Shown: positions 27,514-36,901 of the stretch, piece by piece
Position numbering within the stretch: the first letter of the stretch is position 1
Layout of the letters: each line of letters starts with the position of its first letter
DNA from: Trichodesmium sp002260545
Lineage (GTDB): Bacteria; Cyanobacteriota; Cyanobacteriia; Cyanobacteriales; Microcoleaceae
Direction of reading: 5' to 3'
Length of the DNA: 64,000 bases
NCBI RefSeq assembly: GCF_050016015.1
Contig: NZ_JBNHEQ010000210.1
Span: 16,253 to 80,252 of the forward strand
Notes under the pieces: model-generated
What the model was told of the DNA's origin: nothing
Database searches by the model: none
What the model saw: only the letters and a program-made list of their open reading frames with translations
Translations under genes and position numbers: made by a program

Positions 27514-27963
27514 ATGAAAAAGTCTATAGAAAATAAGTCTACTGGTACTCATCCATTGAATAGATTTGTAACTAGAGAGGCCCTAGCATTTCATTTAGGA
27601 ATTAAATCAGACAATATCTACAAAATAAGCTGTTGGCGATATGTAATTCATGTTGTAGGAAAAGGTAAAAGTAGATTTGTCAGTTATGCTGATATGCCAC
27701 CAATTTTAGGAGTAGAGGAACCAAGAAAAGCTGATTTTGCTAAATGGCGCAAGCGAATAAAAACTAGAAAGCAAAAGTATGTACCTAAATTTTGGTCAGA
27801 ATTTTATGTCAAAAAAATTGAAGAGTCTAATTCAATTCAAACCTTATTAAAATGGGAAAATTTAGTCAAACAATGTAAGTCATTAATCTCATTAGAAGGA
27901 ATCCAAAAAATTGAGAATGCTTTAGCTCAAGAAAAGTCTAGATTAGAAAAAATCAGTCACTAA
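27514..27963 (+). CDS. Hypothetical protein
   Basis: 149 residues, very basic (many Lys/Arg). The N-terminal part TREALAFHLGIKSDNIYKIS resembles a small helix-turn-helix or winged-helix region, but I cannot name a family. The C-terminus (LLKWENLVKQCKSLISLEGI, then QKIENALAQEKSRLEKI) is helical and probably coiled. AAGGTAG lies 7 bases before ATG 27514. A nucleic-acid binding role is only a suggestion from the charge. Confidence 0.6.
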   Translation: MKKSIENKSTGTHPLNRFVTREALAFHLGIKSDNIYKISCWRYVIHVVGKGKSRFVSYADMPPILGVEEPRKADFAKWRKRIKTRKQKYVPKFWSEFYVKKIEESNSIQTLLKWENLVKQCKSLISLEGIQKIENALAQEKSRLEKISH

Positions 27964-28499
27964 AATTTTTGAAATAAAACGATAAAAATATTGATTGCTA
28001 TTTGACTAATTGTCAAGTTGAGTTAAATAGCAATTGAGTAAAATAGTAAAATTAATTAACTTATATTTATAACAGATTTAAACAAAGCGATCGCTGCAAC
28101 AAAACAAATATTAAATCCTAAATAAGTCGTAACAAATCAAAAAGTAAATAAAAAAACTGAAAGTCCCACCAGATGAGCTGTAGCAATAGTGCCTCTCTTG
28201 GTGCGCGTTCCCTCTCTTGGTCAGCATTCCCTTGCGCCTGGCGGCGACGCGGGGTCTGACCGCTTGCGTCTATCGCCGACGCGGGGTCGCACCGCTGTTG
28301 CCTAAAAAGCAGTAAGATTTTTGACACGAATATGCGGAGGATTGCTATATTAAATCTGACACAGTAAATCTGGCAAAAATAGAAAATTAGGCTATAGAGG
28401 AAAAAAAGCAGAATAAGTAACACAACATCTACTCCCCATATTGACCAAATTGCCTCAAAATAAAGAGTATAGATTTAGTCAAGGAATAAGGAGTAGACC
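27964..28499. repeat. Spacer with GC-rich repeat patch
   Basis: About 28114-28351 resembles the element at 32233-32365 (both contain ATCAAAAAGTAAATAAAAAA and AAAAAGCAGTAAGATTTTTG, and end GGAGGATTGCTATA), but carries about 100 extra GC-rich bases with GACGCGGGGTC twice (28190-28300). A 101-codon minus-strand frame there is a by-product. GATCGC occurs at 28088. Confidence 0.65.
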
Positions 28500-28928
28500 A
28501 TGCGACTATTACACACCATGCTGCGAGTCAACAACTTAGAAGAATCCCTCAAATTCTACTGCGATGTCCTCGGCATGAAACTACTACGCCAGAAAGACTA
28601 TCCTGGTGGGGAATTTACTCTGGCCTTTGTTGGTTATGGCGATGAGTCAGACCATACAGTATTAGAACTGACCTATAACTGGGGTACCGATAAATACGAT
28701 TTGGGCAACGCTTATGGCCATATTGCTTTGGGAGTTGATGATATTTATGGCACTTGCGAACAAATAAAAGCACAAGGAGGCAAAGTAACTAGGGAACCAG
28801 GGCCAATGAAACATGGTTCCACAGTTATTGCTTTTGTGGAAGACCCAAATGGATATAAAGTAGAGCTAATTGAGTTAAGCACTCACAGTAGTAGCTCAGA
28901 AAAAGAAGTTGCAGCTAGTGCTAATTAA
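28500..28928 (+). CDS. gloA: Lactoylglutathione lyase (glyoxalase I)
   Basis: 142 residues, the usual length. Two beta-alpha-beta-beta-beta modules give metal ligands H5 (RLLHTMLRV), E56 (TVLELTYN), H74 (AYGHIALGV) and E122 (YKVELIEL), the complete His/Glu/His/Glu set of Ni/Co-type glyoxalase I. It converts the hemithioacetal of methylglyoxal and glutathione to S-lactoylglutathione. AAGGAG precedes ATG 28500 by 7 bases. The last 14 residues (SSSSEKEVAASAN) are a variable tail. Confidence 0.96.
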   Translation: MRLLHTMLRVNNLEESLKFYCDVLGMKLLRQKDYPGGEFTLAFVGYGDESDHTVLELTYNWGTDKYDLGNAYGHIALGVDDIYGTCEQIKAQGGKVTREPGPMKHGSTVIAFVEDPNGYKVELIELSTHSSSSEKEVAASAN

Positions 28929-29446
28929 AAAATTACAGAAGAGGGAAAAGAGAAAAAGTTAAGGAAGTCAGAAAGTTGTTTTTGTAAAGGGGGGTGCGTG
29001 AGCAACCCTCCAAAAACATTTCCCTCAAAAAGGTAGGGTAAAGGTAGGGTAAATTACCCAATTATTTTGATAATAAATAATTAGTAATTAACTCAAAGCT
29101 AAATAAATGATGTTTTTGGCTATCTTTCTTTAATCTGAAAAACTCAGGGAGGATTAATTTGTGGTAAATATTTTGGCTGGAAAAATATCAGGCTAACATC
29201 TATGAACCTTTGTCATAATTTGGCAAAATTATAGACTTATTGAGTAGATAAATACAGTCTAGAGTTAAACCCATAATACATCTTCACTTCTTCCTTTTCT
29301 AAGAAATACAAGGGTTAAACTAAGCTACAGCAAGGTTAAACCTACTATATAATTATCATTTTATTTAATTACCAATGGACAATTGATAATTAATCAACGA
29401 GGTCATTATCAATTATCCATTATCCATTATCCATTATCCATTATCC
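28929..29446. other. Leader of clpB
   Basis: AT-rich with GGTAGGGTAAA repeats near 29032-29050 and a TTATCCA array (29404-29447) running into the clpB start codon. No CIRCE sequence (TTAGCACTC-N9-GAGTGCTAA) is seen, so HrcA control is not indicated. No gene. Confidence 0.5.
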
Positions 29447-29447
29447 A
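29404..29447 (+). repeat. TTATCCA array ending at the clpB start codon
   Basis: Units of TTATCAA/TTATCCA in tandem run to CCATTATCC, immediately followed by ATG of clpB, leaving no room for a Shine-Dalgarno sequence. Confidence 0.85.
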
Positions 29448-32164
29448 TGCAGCCAACTGACCCAAGCAAATTTACAGAACAAGCCTGGGATGCTATAGTA
29501 AAATCCCAAGATGTTGCTAGACGCTACCAAAACCAACAACTAGAAGTAGAACACTTAATTATTGCTCTCCTAGAACAACAAGGCACAGCTAATAAAATTT
29601 TAAATCGTTCTGGTATAGAACCGGAACGCCTTCTGCAACAAATAGACACTTTTGCTAAACGCCAACCTAAAATAGGTAGTATAGAACATCTCTACTTAGG
29701 GCAAGGTCTGGAAATTTTTCTAGACCTCGCTGATGAAGCTAGAGAAAAATGGGAAGATAAATTTATTGCTGTTGAACACCTCCTACTTGCCTTTCACCAA
29801 GATAAACGTTTGGGTAATAAACTTATTGGTGGTGGTACTCCCCAACTACCAACTCGCCCTGGTTTTGAACGCCCCCAAACTACTCCACAAGTTGAATTTG
29901 AAGAACTAGAGGCAGCTATTAAAGCAGCTCGAGGTAGTAACAAGGTTGAAGACCAAAACCCAGAAGCTACTTATGATGCTTTGGAAAAATATGGGCGCGA
30001 CCTGACGGAGTTAGCTAAAGCAGGTAAACTTGACCCGGTTATTGGTAGAGATGAAGAAATTCGGCGGGTGGTTAGTTGTCTGTCTCGTCGAACAAAAAAT
30101 AATCCTGTACTTATTGGGGAACCCGGGGTGGGTAAGACGGCGATCGCCGAAGGTTTAGCTCAACGTATTGTTAATGGGGATGTTCCGGAGTCTCTCAAAG
30201 AACGGCAACTTATTAGTCTGGATATGGGTAGTCTCATTGCGGGGGCAAAGTTTAGAGGAGAATTTGAAGAGCGTCTCAGATCAGTTTTGCGAGAAGTTAC
30301 CCACTCGGATGGTCAAATAGTTCTGTTTATTGATGAGTTACATACAGTTGTTGGTGCAGGTTCGGGGGGCGGTACTGGTTCTGGTGTAGATGCAGGGAAT
30401 TTGCTCAAACCAATGCTTGCTCGTGGGGAACTTCGTTGTATTGGTGCAACAACTATTGATGAATATCGTAAACATATAGAGAAAGATGCTGCCCTCGAAC
30501 GTCGGTTTCAAAAAGTAGAGGTTGGTCAACCTAGTGTTGAGGATACTATTTCTATTTTGCGGGGGTTGAAAGACCGTTATGAAACTCACCACGGAGTAAA
30601 AATTACTGATGCTGCTTTGGTTGCTGCTGCTACTTTGTCTAACCGTTACATTTCAGACCGCTTTTTACCAGATAAGGCGATCGACTTGGTAGATGAAGCT
30701 GCTGCTCAATTAAAAATGGAAATTACTTCCAAACCAGTGGAGTTAGAAGCTATTGACAGACGGATAATGCAGTTGGAGATGGAAAAACTTTCCATTGAAG
30801 GAGAGTTGCAAGGCAATAATAAAGATAAAAATGCTGAAGCTACCCCACCTGTAAAAGTATCTCCTGCTTTACAACGTATTACTAATGAAATTAATACTTT
30901 GAAGCAAAAGCAGGAAAAATTTTCCTCTAAATGGTCGGGGGAAAAAGAGTTGTTAAATGCTATTAACTCTCTCAAAGCAGAAGAAGATAAATTAAAAGTA
31001 CAAATAGAACAAGCAGAACGAGCTTATGATTTGAATACGGCAGCTCAATTAAAATATGGGCAACTAGAAACTGTACATCGCGATCGCGAAGCAAAAGAGG
31101 GAGAATTATTAAAGGTCCAAGCTCAAGGTTCATCCCTACTCCGGGAACAAGTTACAGATGCGGATATTGCCACTATCGTTGCTAAGTGGACAGGTATTCC
31201 GGTAAATCGTTTATTGGAGTCGGAAAGGCAGAAATTGCTCCAACTAGAAAAACATCTACATCAAAGAGTAATTGGACAGTCCGAAGCTGTATCTGCTGTA
31301 GCAGCAGCTATTAGAAGAGCAAGAGCAGGAATGAAAGACCCAGGGCGACCTATTGGTTCGTTTATGTTTTTGGGTCCGACTGGAGTTGGTAAAACTGAGT
31401 TGGCACGAGCATTAGCAGGATTTTTGTTTGACCGGGATGATGCTTTAGTACGAATTGATATGTCGGAATATATGGAGAAACACGCCGTTTCTCGGTTAGT
31501 GGGTGCGCCTCCCGGATATGTAGGTTATGACCAAGGGGGTCAGTTATCGGAGGCAGTAAGGCGACATCCTTATTCTGTAATTTTGTTTGATGAAGTCGAG
31601 AAGGCACACCCGGATGTATTTAACGTATTACTACAAGTATTAGATGATGGTAGGATTACAGATTCTCAAGGTAGGTTGGTTGATTTTAGTAACACTGTAA
31701 TTGTGATGACGAGTAATATTGGTAGTGAGTATATTTTAGATGTGGCAGGAGATGATTCTAAGTATGAGGAAATGTATAAGCGAGTGATGGGAGGATTGAG
31801 AAAACATTTCCGCCCAGAATTTTTAAATAGGGTAGATGAAATTATATTGTTCCACACTTTAAGGAAGAGTGAATTACGTCAAATTGTGGAGATTCAAGTG
31901 AAGAGAATTGAAAGATTATTAGGGGAACAAAAAATTAGTTTGAAGTTAACTGCTGCAACTTTAGACCACATTGCTGAAGTTGGATATGACCCTGTTTATG
32001 GAGCGCGACCTTTGAAAAGAGCGATTCAAAAAGAATTAGAAAATCCTCTAGCAAATTTGATTTTAGAGAATAAATTTATTGGTGGGGATATTGTGGTAAT
32101 TGATTGTGTAGATGGGAGTTTGGTATTTGGAAAAAAAGAGGAACTAGAATTGGTAAAAAAATAA
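29447..32164 (+). CDS. clpB: ATP-dependent disaggregase ClpB
   Basis: 905 residues. N-terminal Clp repeat domain, first AAA+ module with GEPGVGKT (about 225-232) and VLFIDELHT, a middle coiled-coil domain (about 410-535), and second AAA+ with GPTGVGKT and VILFDEVEKAH, then the D2-small domain with YDPVYGARPLKRAIQ. ClpB works with DnaK to dissolve protein aggregates. The N-terminus MQPTDPSKFTEQAW matches the heat-inducible cyanobacterial ClpB1 type. No Shine-Dalgarno is present because a heptamer array abuts the start; an internal GTG or ATG start is unlikely as the N-domain is conserved from residue 1. Confidence 0.96.
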   Translation: MQPTDPSKFTEQAWDAIVKSQDVARRYQNQQLEVEHLIIALLEQQGTANKILNRSGIEPERLLQQIDTFAKRQPKIGSIEHLYLGQGLEIFLDLADEAREKWEDKFIAVEHLLLAFHQDKRLGNKLIGGGTPQLPTRPGFERPQTTPQVEFEELEAAIKAARGSNKVEDQNPEATYDALEKYGRDLTELAKAGKLDPVIGRDEEIRRVVSCLSRRTKNNPVLIGEPGVGKTAIAEGLAQRIVNGDVPESLKERQLISLDMGSLIAGAKFRGEFEERLRSVLREVTHSDGQIVLFIDELHTVVGAGSGGGTGSGVDAGNLLKPMLARGELRCIGATTIDEYRKHIEKDAALERRFQKVEVGQPSVEDTISILRGLKDRYETHHGVKITDAALVAAATLSNRYISDRFLPDKAIDLVDEAAAQLKMEITSKPVELEAIDRRIMQLEMEKLSIEGELQGNNKDKNAEATPPVKVSPALQRITNEINTLKQKQEKFSSKWSGEKELLNAINSLKAEEDKLKVQIEQAERAYDLNTAAQLKYGQLETVHRDREAKEGELLKVQAQGSSLLREQVTDADIATIVAKWTGIPVNRLLESERQKLLQLEKHLHQRVIGQSEAVSAVAAAIRRARAGMKDPGRPIGSFMFLGPTGVGKTELARALAGFLFDRDDALVRIDMSEYMEKHAVSRLVGAPPGYVGYDQGGQLSEAVRRHPYSVILFDEVEKAHPDVFNVLLQVLDDGRITDSQGRLVDFSNTVIVMTSNIGSEYILDVAGDDSKYEEMYKRVMGGLRKHFRPEFLNRVDEIILFHTLRKSELRQIVEIQVKRIERLLGEQKISLKLTAATLDHIAEVGYDPVYGARPLKRAIQKELENPLANLILENKFIGGDIVVIDCVDGSLVFGKKEELELVKK

Positions 32165-32611
32165 TTGTATAACAGCGCGAGCTTCTAGCTCGCCAGTATA
32201 ATTAAATGATTTTTTTTAGATAAAAGTTACAGCTATAGCAATCCTAAATAGATTGCGGGTAATCAAAAAGTAAATAAAAAAGCTGAAATTCACACCTGTT
32301 GCCTGTTGCCTGTTGCTTAAAAAGCAGTAAGATTTTTGACATGAATATGCGGAGGATTGCTATAGTATTACTGTCCGAAAAGTTAGTAGTAATTAAACAT
32401 GAAATTAACAGCAACATAACAATATAAAGTAAACAAACTTACTAACTGCTGAACAAAGTATTAGATGTGTCATACTCCGTCAATCTTTAACTAATACATT
32501 CACTCCTATTTTTCTGGTTCGTCTAGACGAGCGAACAGGTAATTTATTCATCTTGGCAGGAGATAATATAGAGATATAAATATATCCCGATGGTATTTGG
32601 AAATTCTTATA
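32165..32611. repeat. Spacer after clpB with a 133-bp MITE-like element
   Basis: 32233-32365 has perfect 13-bp terminal inverted repeats CTATAGCAATCCT and AGGATTGCTATAG. The inner sequence is related to 28114-28351. The other bases hold no gene. Confidence 0.8.
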
Positions 32612-32821
32612 ATGAAGCTAGATTTTAATAGCATGAATAAAAGCCAACTTAGAGCTTATGTTATTTCTCATCCTAATGAGAAAGCAGCATTTCATATATT
32701 TGTTGATCGCTTTACCTCTGAAGCTCCAACTGAGACTTTTGATATTCCGAAATCAATTGCTGAAGTTGAAGAAGTTGATATTGTGATTAGAAAAAAATTA
32801 GAACAATTCAAAGAAAAGTAG
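32612..32821 (+). CDS. Small DUF6887-like cyanobacterial protein
   Basis: 69 residues from ATG 32612 (MKLDFNSMNKSQLRAYVISH). A TTG-start frame five codons longer exists but family members usually begin near MxxDFxxM. The pattern LRAYVISHPNEKAAFHIFVD and a final acidic/basic helix (VDIVIRKKLEQFKEK) match a small family found widely in cyanobacteria, often next to a second short gene; that partner is not seen. Function is unknown. It is followed by decayed toxin-antitoxin remains. Confidence 0.65.
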   Translation: MKLDFNSMNKSQLRAYVISHPNEKAAFHIFVDRFTSEAPTETFDIPKSIAEVEEVDIVIRKKLEQFKEK

Positions 32822-32946
32822 ATGCACAAATTATAGAGGTATGGTCTGATTGAGTATTCCTTCTCGAAAAGGTTCAATAAAAATAATGATTATCTGCTTA
32901 ACTAATTTTGATGTTAATTTCACAATAATGAACCAAAAATAATGCG

Positions 32947-33191
32947 ATGATTAGCCTAAATATAGATGACATTAAACAAAAGTTATCAGAGTTTATTAAA
33001 CTGATTCAATAAGGTAATAAATTAATCATTACCACGCTGATAAACCTATTGCTGAAGTTAAACCAATTCCTACAAATTAACAGCAAAAACAATCTCATCC
33101 TATTGGTTTATTTGTAGATGAATTTGTTGTACCAGATGACTTTAACGATCCTCTTGCTGAAGAAATTATTAACCTGTTTACCAATCCATGA
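32947..33191 (+). pseudogene. Decayed antitoxin (Phd/DUF2281-like)
   Basis: ATG 32947 reads MISLNIDDIKQKLSEFIKLI then stop (33010), a frameshift near 33030, YHADKPIAEVKPIPTN, stop, then GLFVDEFVVPDDFNDPLAEE and IINLF to a stop at 33189-33191. The final VPDDFxDPLxEEIxxLF is typical of antitoxins paired with PIN toxins. Two stops and one frameshift mean it is not functional. The stop overlaps the ATG of the next remnant in the usual ATGA manner. Confidence 0.75.
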
Positions 33192-33244
33192 AAATACTCT
33201 TAGATACTCATATCTTTCTCTGTTTTATTACTAAAAGTAAATGA
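33188..33244 (+). pseudogene. Truncated PIN-domain toxin
   Basis: ATG 33188, overlapping the antitoxin stop by four bases, codes MKILLDTHIFLCFITKSK then stop. MKILLDTHIFLW is the conserved start of VapC-type PIN nucleases, with the first catalytic aspartate in LLDTH. Only 18 codons remain; the rest has been lost, with a different gene remnant next. Confidence 0.75.
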
Positions 33245-33255
33245 CTTTCAGGAAT

Positions 33256-33396
33256 GGGAAAATTGTGATTCAGCACAATACAACAGAAATAGATATTGCT
33301 GAAGAATAGGTGAATTTAGGAGTGCCAAAACATAATATTGTTATTGGTTTCCATTAACATTTTAAGAGACAATTTACAGAAGATGCAGTTAATTAG
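33256..33396 (+). pseudogene. C-terminal remnant of a XisI-like protein
   Basis: In one frame 33256-33396 gives GKIVIQHNTTEIDIAEE, stop, VNLGVPKHNIVIGFH, stop, HFKRQFTEDAVN, stop. This is the C-terminal third of the XisI family (GKIWIQxNxTExxIAxELVxLGVPKxDIVLGFHxPFKRxxTxFAVx), one of two proteins linked to fdxN element excision in Anabaena. Two in-frame stops at 33307 and 33355 and the missing N-terminus make it a relic. Confidence 0.72.
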
Positions 33397-33456
33397 TAAG
33401 TAGTAATTTTTTCATACTCATAGTTTGATGTGAAGAAAGCATAAAGTCAACAACTT

Positions 33457-34173
33457 TCACCAAAGCAGCGGATTAAAATGTTTTCCTTTAAAAGCTACTG
33501 AAGTTACATCGCTAAAATTAATAAACCGAAGTTTGTAATCTTTTTGCCACTTTTTCATAGCTATTTGTTCGCCATTTCTGTTAGAATCATCTAAAAAGAC
33601 AGCATAATTATCAGCTAATAATTTTTCTTTAACTAAAAAGGGTAAAGCTGGAAAGCGAGAAAGACTATTCTTTTTAGTTCCTGCTTTCGGGCCGTCTACA
33701 AATATAATATCAAACTTAGTATCACTAAATTTATCTTGGAATTTTTCACTATACCACGGAGTTTTTTCCAAAGCTAAAGAGGTAGGCTCTAATGGTGCAT
33801 AAATAAGTTTAACAAAGTCAGTAAGATTTTCTTTTCTAAGAGCTATTTCTAAGATATCCAAATATTTACTATCACTTTCTACTGTAAATAATTTAAAATT
33901 TAGATTATTCAGTTTGGCAAATTTAGCACAAGAGATTGTTGATATACCTCCACCAAATTCAATCATGTATTTTCTTTGGTTGATTTGTATATCATTTAAT
34001 ATACAAGCTAGAGTATGGGGATTAACAGAAAAACCTGTGATCGGAAAATAGTTTGTACTATCTGGCAAAAAATCACTGATTAACTGAAGTGCTAGATTAT
34101 CTCGTTGAATTTGTCTAGATTGACCAAAAAAAACTTTTGAGCGATTGAAAATTTGTTGTATTTTATTAATCAT
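33457..34173 (-). CDS. SAM-dependent methyltransferase-like protein
   Basis: 238 residues. A Rossmann methyltransferase pattern is visible: motif I YMIEFGGGISTISCAKFA, acidic end of strand 2 FKLFTVESDSKY, and strand 4 FDIIFVDGPKAG. The remaining sequence (ADNYAVFLDDSNRNGEQIAM) fits strand 5. No substrate can be given. AGGAG precedes ATG 34173 closely. It lies 1 kb from an HpsE-like glycosyltransferase and could modify a surface glycan, which is only inference. Confidence 0.7.
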   Translation of the reverse strand: MINKIQQIFNRSKVFFGQSRQIQRDNLALQLISDFLPDSTNYFPITGFSVNPHTLACILNDIQINQRKYMIEFGGGISTISCAKFAKLNNLNFKLFTVESDSKYLDILEIALRKENLTDFVKLIYAPLEPTSLALEKTPWYSEKFQDKFSDTKFDIIFVDGPKAGTKKNSLSRFPALPFLVKEKLLADNYAVFLDDSNRNGEQIAMKKWQKDYKLRFINFSDVTSVAFKGKHFNPLLW

Positions 34174-35186
34174 TATTACTCCTACTTATAGGTTAAGCAT
34201 ATTTTTTAAATGAAAATACTAGCTTACTAACTTTGCTTATCAACTTTCTTCTTAGACTTATTTAAAGAAGTCAGGGAATAGGGAATAGAGAGAGAAAATA
34301 AACTAATTTCATTTCTTAAATTTATTTAATGAAAACTCTCCCAAGAAGTTTATTGAGTAACATTTACAGTTATTTACTCAAATTTAATGAATTCTAATGC
34401 TAAATTCTCTGATTTTCGTAGTTTTATTTTTTCTTTCATTAATTAGTTCATCCTTTCAAATATCTATCTAGAGGTTTGCTGAAAAAGTGTTATGGGTGAG
34501 GGTAGGAGTCAGGAGTCGTAGGGGCGTTTGCGGAGCATTCCGGAACGGAAATGGCCATGTGCTAACGCAAAGCTCCGCTTTATATGTCGCTCCGCGTTTT
34601 TCATGTCGGCTCTTAGCCGTTAGCGGAGCTTTGCGCTAGCAAAACGGAGTTGTGCGATAGCAAAACGCCCGTACAGGAGTCAGGAGGAATGGGGAATTTA
34701 GAGAAGGCAGTCGGAAGAATTATCCCTTGATTTTTCTGCCTCGCGTCAACCCGAAATCCTAACTTTTTGAGATCCCTATAATGAAAACCTTGTACTTTTC
34801 CCAGACCTAAAAAGGCTGAAACCTTTATATTTAAATACTTTTATATTTAATCAGCAAGCTCTATCTAGAGAATTGGTGTTGCACAATAGAGAATGATATT
34901 CTAGAGTTTTATTGAGAGGTGGATTGTCCTTAATTGTCAAAGCAATAAAGTAGTGAAAGACAGTCATCGTCAGAGAAATATAGAGTTATCTATGCTGTGA
35001 CTGTCGTTGTCAATGCGCGAGATAGCTGTCCTTTGGGTTATATTGGTGTTGGTAATTTTGGCTATGATTGTTCTAGAAATGACGATTGTCTAGATCCTAT
35101 TTAACTAGCTAGCTTTTTGAGCTTGAGTAAATACCCGGCTTCTATAGGCCGGATGTTTAGGAAGAATGGAAATCTCCTTGTAAACG
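34174..35186. repeat. 1-kb spacer with dispersed repeat and GC-rich insertion
   Basis: About 34471-34878 is a dispersed repeat: begins GAGGTTTGCTGAAAAAGT and ends AATCAGCAAGCTCTATC. Copies lie at about 39296-39640 (inverted) and 40158-40388. It is interrupted at about 34518-34675 by a GC-rich patch with TTTGCGGAGCATTCCGGAAC, also found inverted near 39.5 kb. The rest, 34880-35186, has AGTCATCGTCAG/GACTGTCGTTGTC phrases with no gene. Confidence 0.65.
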
Positions 35187-36263
35187 TTAAAAAAAAGATC
35201 CTCCTGAGTGCTGAGTGGTGAGTGGTGAGTGCTTATTTAAAAGCATTTGATCTTTTACAAATTTAGATTTCATAGCTTGATTCACCAATGCCATTTTTCT
35301 CAACAACTGCACCTTCCATATATAAAATGGACTGACTAAAATACTTAATAACATTGCCATTTCACAAGCAGCAACTGTATCAATTTTCAGCAAACTATAA
35401 TTTTTAATAAAGTATAATAGAGCCTTACGAAAATCATTAACTAGATAAGCCAAAAATCCTAAAGGTCTTTGCCAAGGTTTCAACCGTATCATTCTAATAT
35501 GATTTCTGTGTAATCCTGAACCACTCACTAGAGATACTAAATAATTCCGTTCTAATCTCCAATAAGGTATCTGATGATAGATATGCATTTCTGGATTGTA
35601 CCAAATTTCCCATCCTGCATTTTGTATATGAGCTAAAATTTCTATATCTTCTCCCTTAAGTGCCAAAGATTTTCCAGCCGGTCCTGTAAGGAATAAATTT
35701 TTAGGAACATTTTCTAGCCATGCTTTTTTCGAAATAACCATACCAGCTCCTGGTGGTAAAACTTTTTTCTTATGTTCGTTATAGGAAAAAGCTTTTTTAC
35801 CTCGTTCAATAATTGCCAAATAAGGAGCTATTTTTTTAAAATTCTTAGGTAGTTCACCTTCAAATTTTCCATGAATTTGTCCTCCATAAGCACCAGCTTG
35901 AGGATGTGATTTGCCAAAAGCATAAGCTTGAGCAACCCAGTTAGGTGCAGGTAAGTTATCATCATCCAAAAAACCCACATAATAACCTTGTGCTTTTTCC
36001 ATTGCTGTTTTTCTAGCAATTGACGCTCCTTGTTGAGGTTCTAGGAAATATTTGAGAGGAAACTTTTCCTGCCATTTAGATTGGTAATTGGCGATTATTT
36101 CAGCTGTATTGTCCTTACTATTATTATCAACTATAACAATTTCCCAGTTTATTTCTTCGGTTCCCTCTTGAATTTTGAGCTTCTCTATTATATCAGGTAA
36201 ACGCTCTGCTGCATTGTATGCTCTAATTGCAACAGTAAAATCATACTGATTTTTTTTCATCAC
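35187..36263 (-). CDS. Glycosyltransferase family 2, HpsE-like
   Basis: 358 residues. GT-A fold: VAIRAYNAAERLPDIIEKL, EIVIVDNNSKDNT and metal-binding VGFLDDDNLPAPNWV, then EDIEILAHIQNAGWEIWYNP (acceptor-side motif). The C-terminal part has two amphipathic or membrane-near helices. It is about half identical by eye to the gene at 40754, and both resemble HpsE of the Nostoc hormogonium polysaccharide locus. The start is GTG 36263 or the ATG just after it. The last residues (HSPLTTQHSGGSFF) come from a repeated sequence reaching into the reading frame. Transcribed away from htpG. Confidence 0.85.
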   Translation of the reverse strand: MMKKNQYDFTVAIRAYNAAERLPDIIEKLKIQEGTEEINWEIVIVDNNSKDNTAEIIANYQSKWQEKFPLKYFLEPQQGASIARKTAMEKAQGYYVGFLDDDNLPAPNWVAQAYAFGKSHPQAGAYGGQIHGKFEGELPKNFKKIAPYLAIIERGKKAFSYNEHKKKVLPPGAGMVISKKAWLENVPKNLFLTGPAGKSLALKGEDIEILAHIQNAGWEIWYNPEMHIYHQIPYWRLERNYLVSLVSGSGLHRNHIRMIRLKPWQRPLGFLAYLVNDFRKALLYFIKNYSLLKIDTVAACEMAMLLSILVSPFYIWKVQLLRKMALVNQAMKSKFVKDQMLLNKHSPLTTQHSGGSFF

Positions 36264-36901
36264 ATTTTATCCTTAAAGTATAGAGAGGAATAAATTTAGC
36301 ATAACAGTTTCCCATTGTTATCAGCTACAGTAATAATACTGAAATACTGAGGAAACCAGTTTTTTAAATGTTAATAATTCATTAACTTGAGTGTAACACC
36401 CGATGATTGTATCAACCATTTTTACTCTCTATTCTAGAAAAATAATGAAAATCGTGAATATTTTTTGCCTTCATACCTAATTCCCTAAAACCATAAATAT
36501 ATGTACATAATAACTTCGGAAATGCTGTAAGTTAAGATTAAAAACTTTTATGTATGTTTGAAATTGTTCCTGCTATTGTTATCAACTATAATAATTGATC
36601 AGTTTATATTCTTTGACTTTCTATTCATGAGAAAAAAATCCTCTTGTTTTGAATAAGAGGTAATTGTTAATTGTTTCTTTATTCCTAGGTAGTGAAATCC
36701 GAATCAGATTTTTGGTGCAATCCCTGTTTAAAAAAAAGACTCTATAAATCAAAATTATTAAATAGTATTGAAGACTTACCAGGAGCAATTGGCCATAATG
36801 TCTAAAAATTATTGCGGCTTAGTATCTTTGAAGATTTTTAAACATTAGACAATTGCCTGAATGATCTACTAAATATTCATCTACATAAAATAGATAACAC
36901 T
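36264..36901. other. Divergent spacer GT / htpG
   Basis: 638 bases, very AT-rich. It begins with the end of a repeat (CAGTTTCCCATTGTTATCAGCTACAG). No CIRCE element and no convincing gene are seen. The promoters of the minus-strand glycosyltransferase and of htpG should be here. Confidence 0.45.

Noticed and set aside
28118..28423. 101-codon minus-strand frame
   Set aside because: It runs across a dispersed repeat and its GC-rich insert, with no ribosome site or recognised domain.
28929..29446. CIRCE or other heat-shock operator before clpB
   Set aside because: No TTAGCACTC-N9-GAGTGCTAA-like sequence could be found on either strand.
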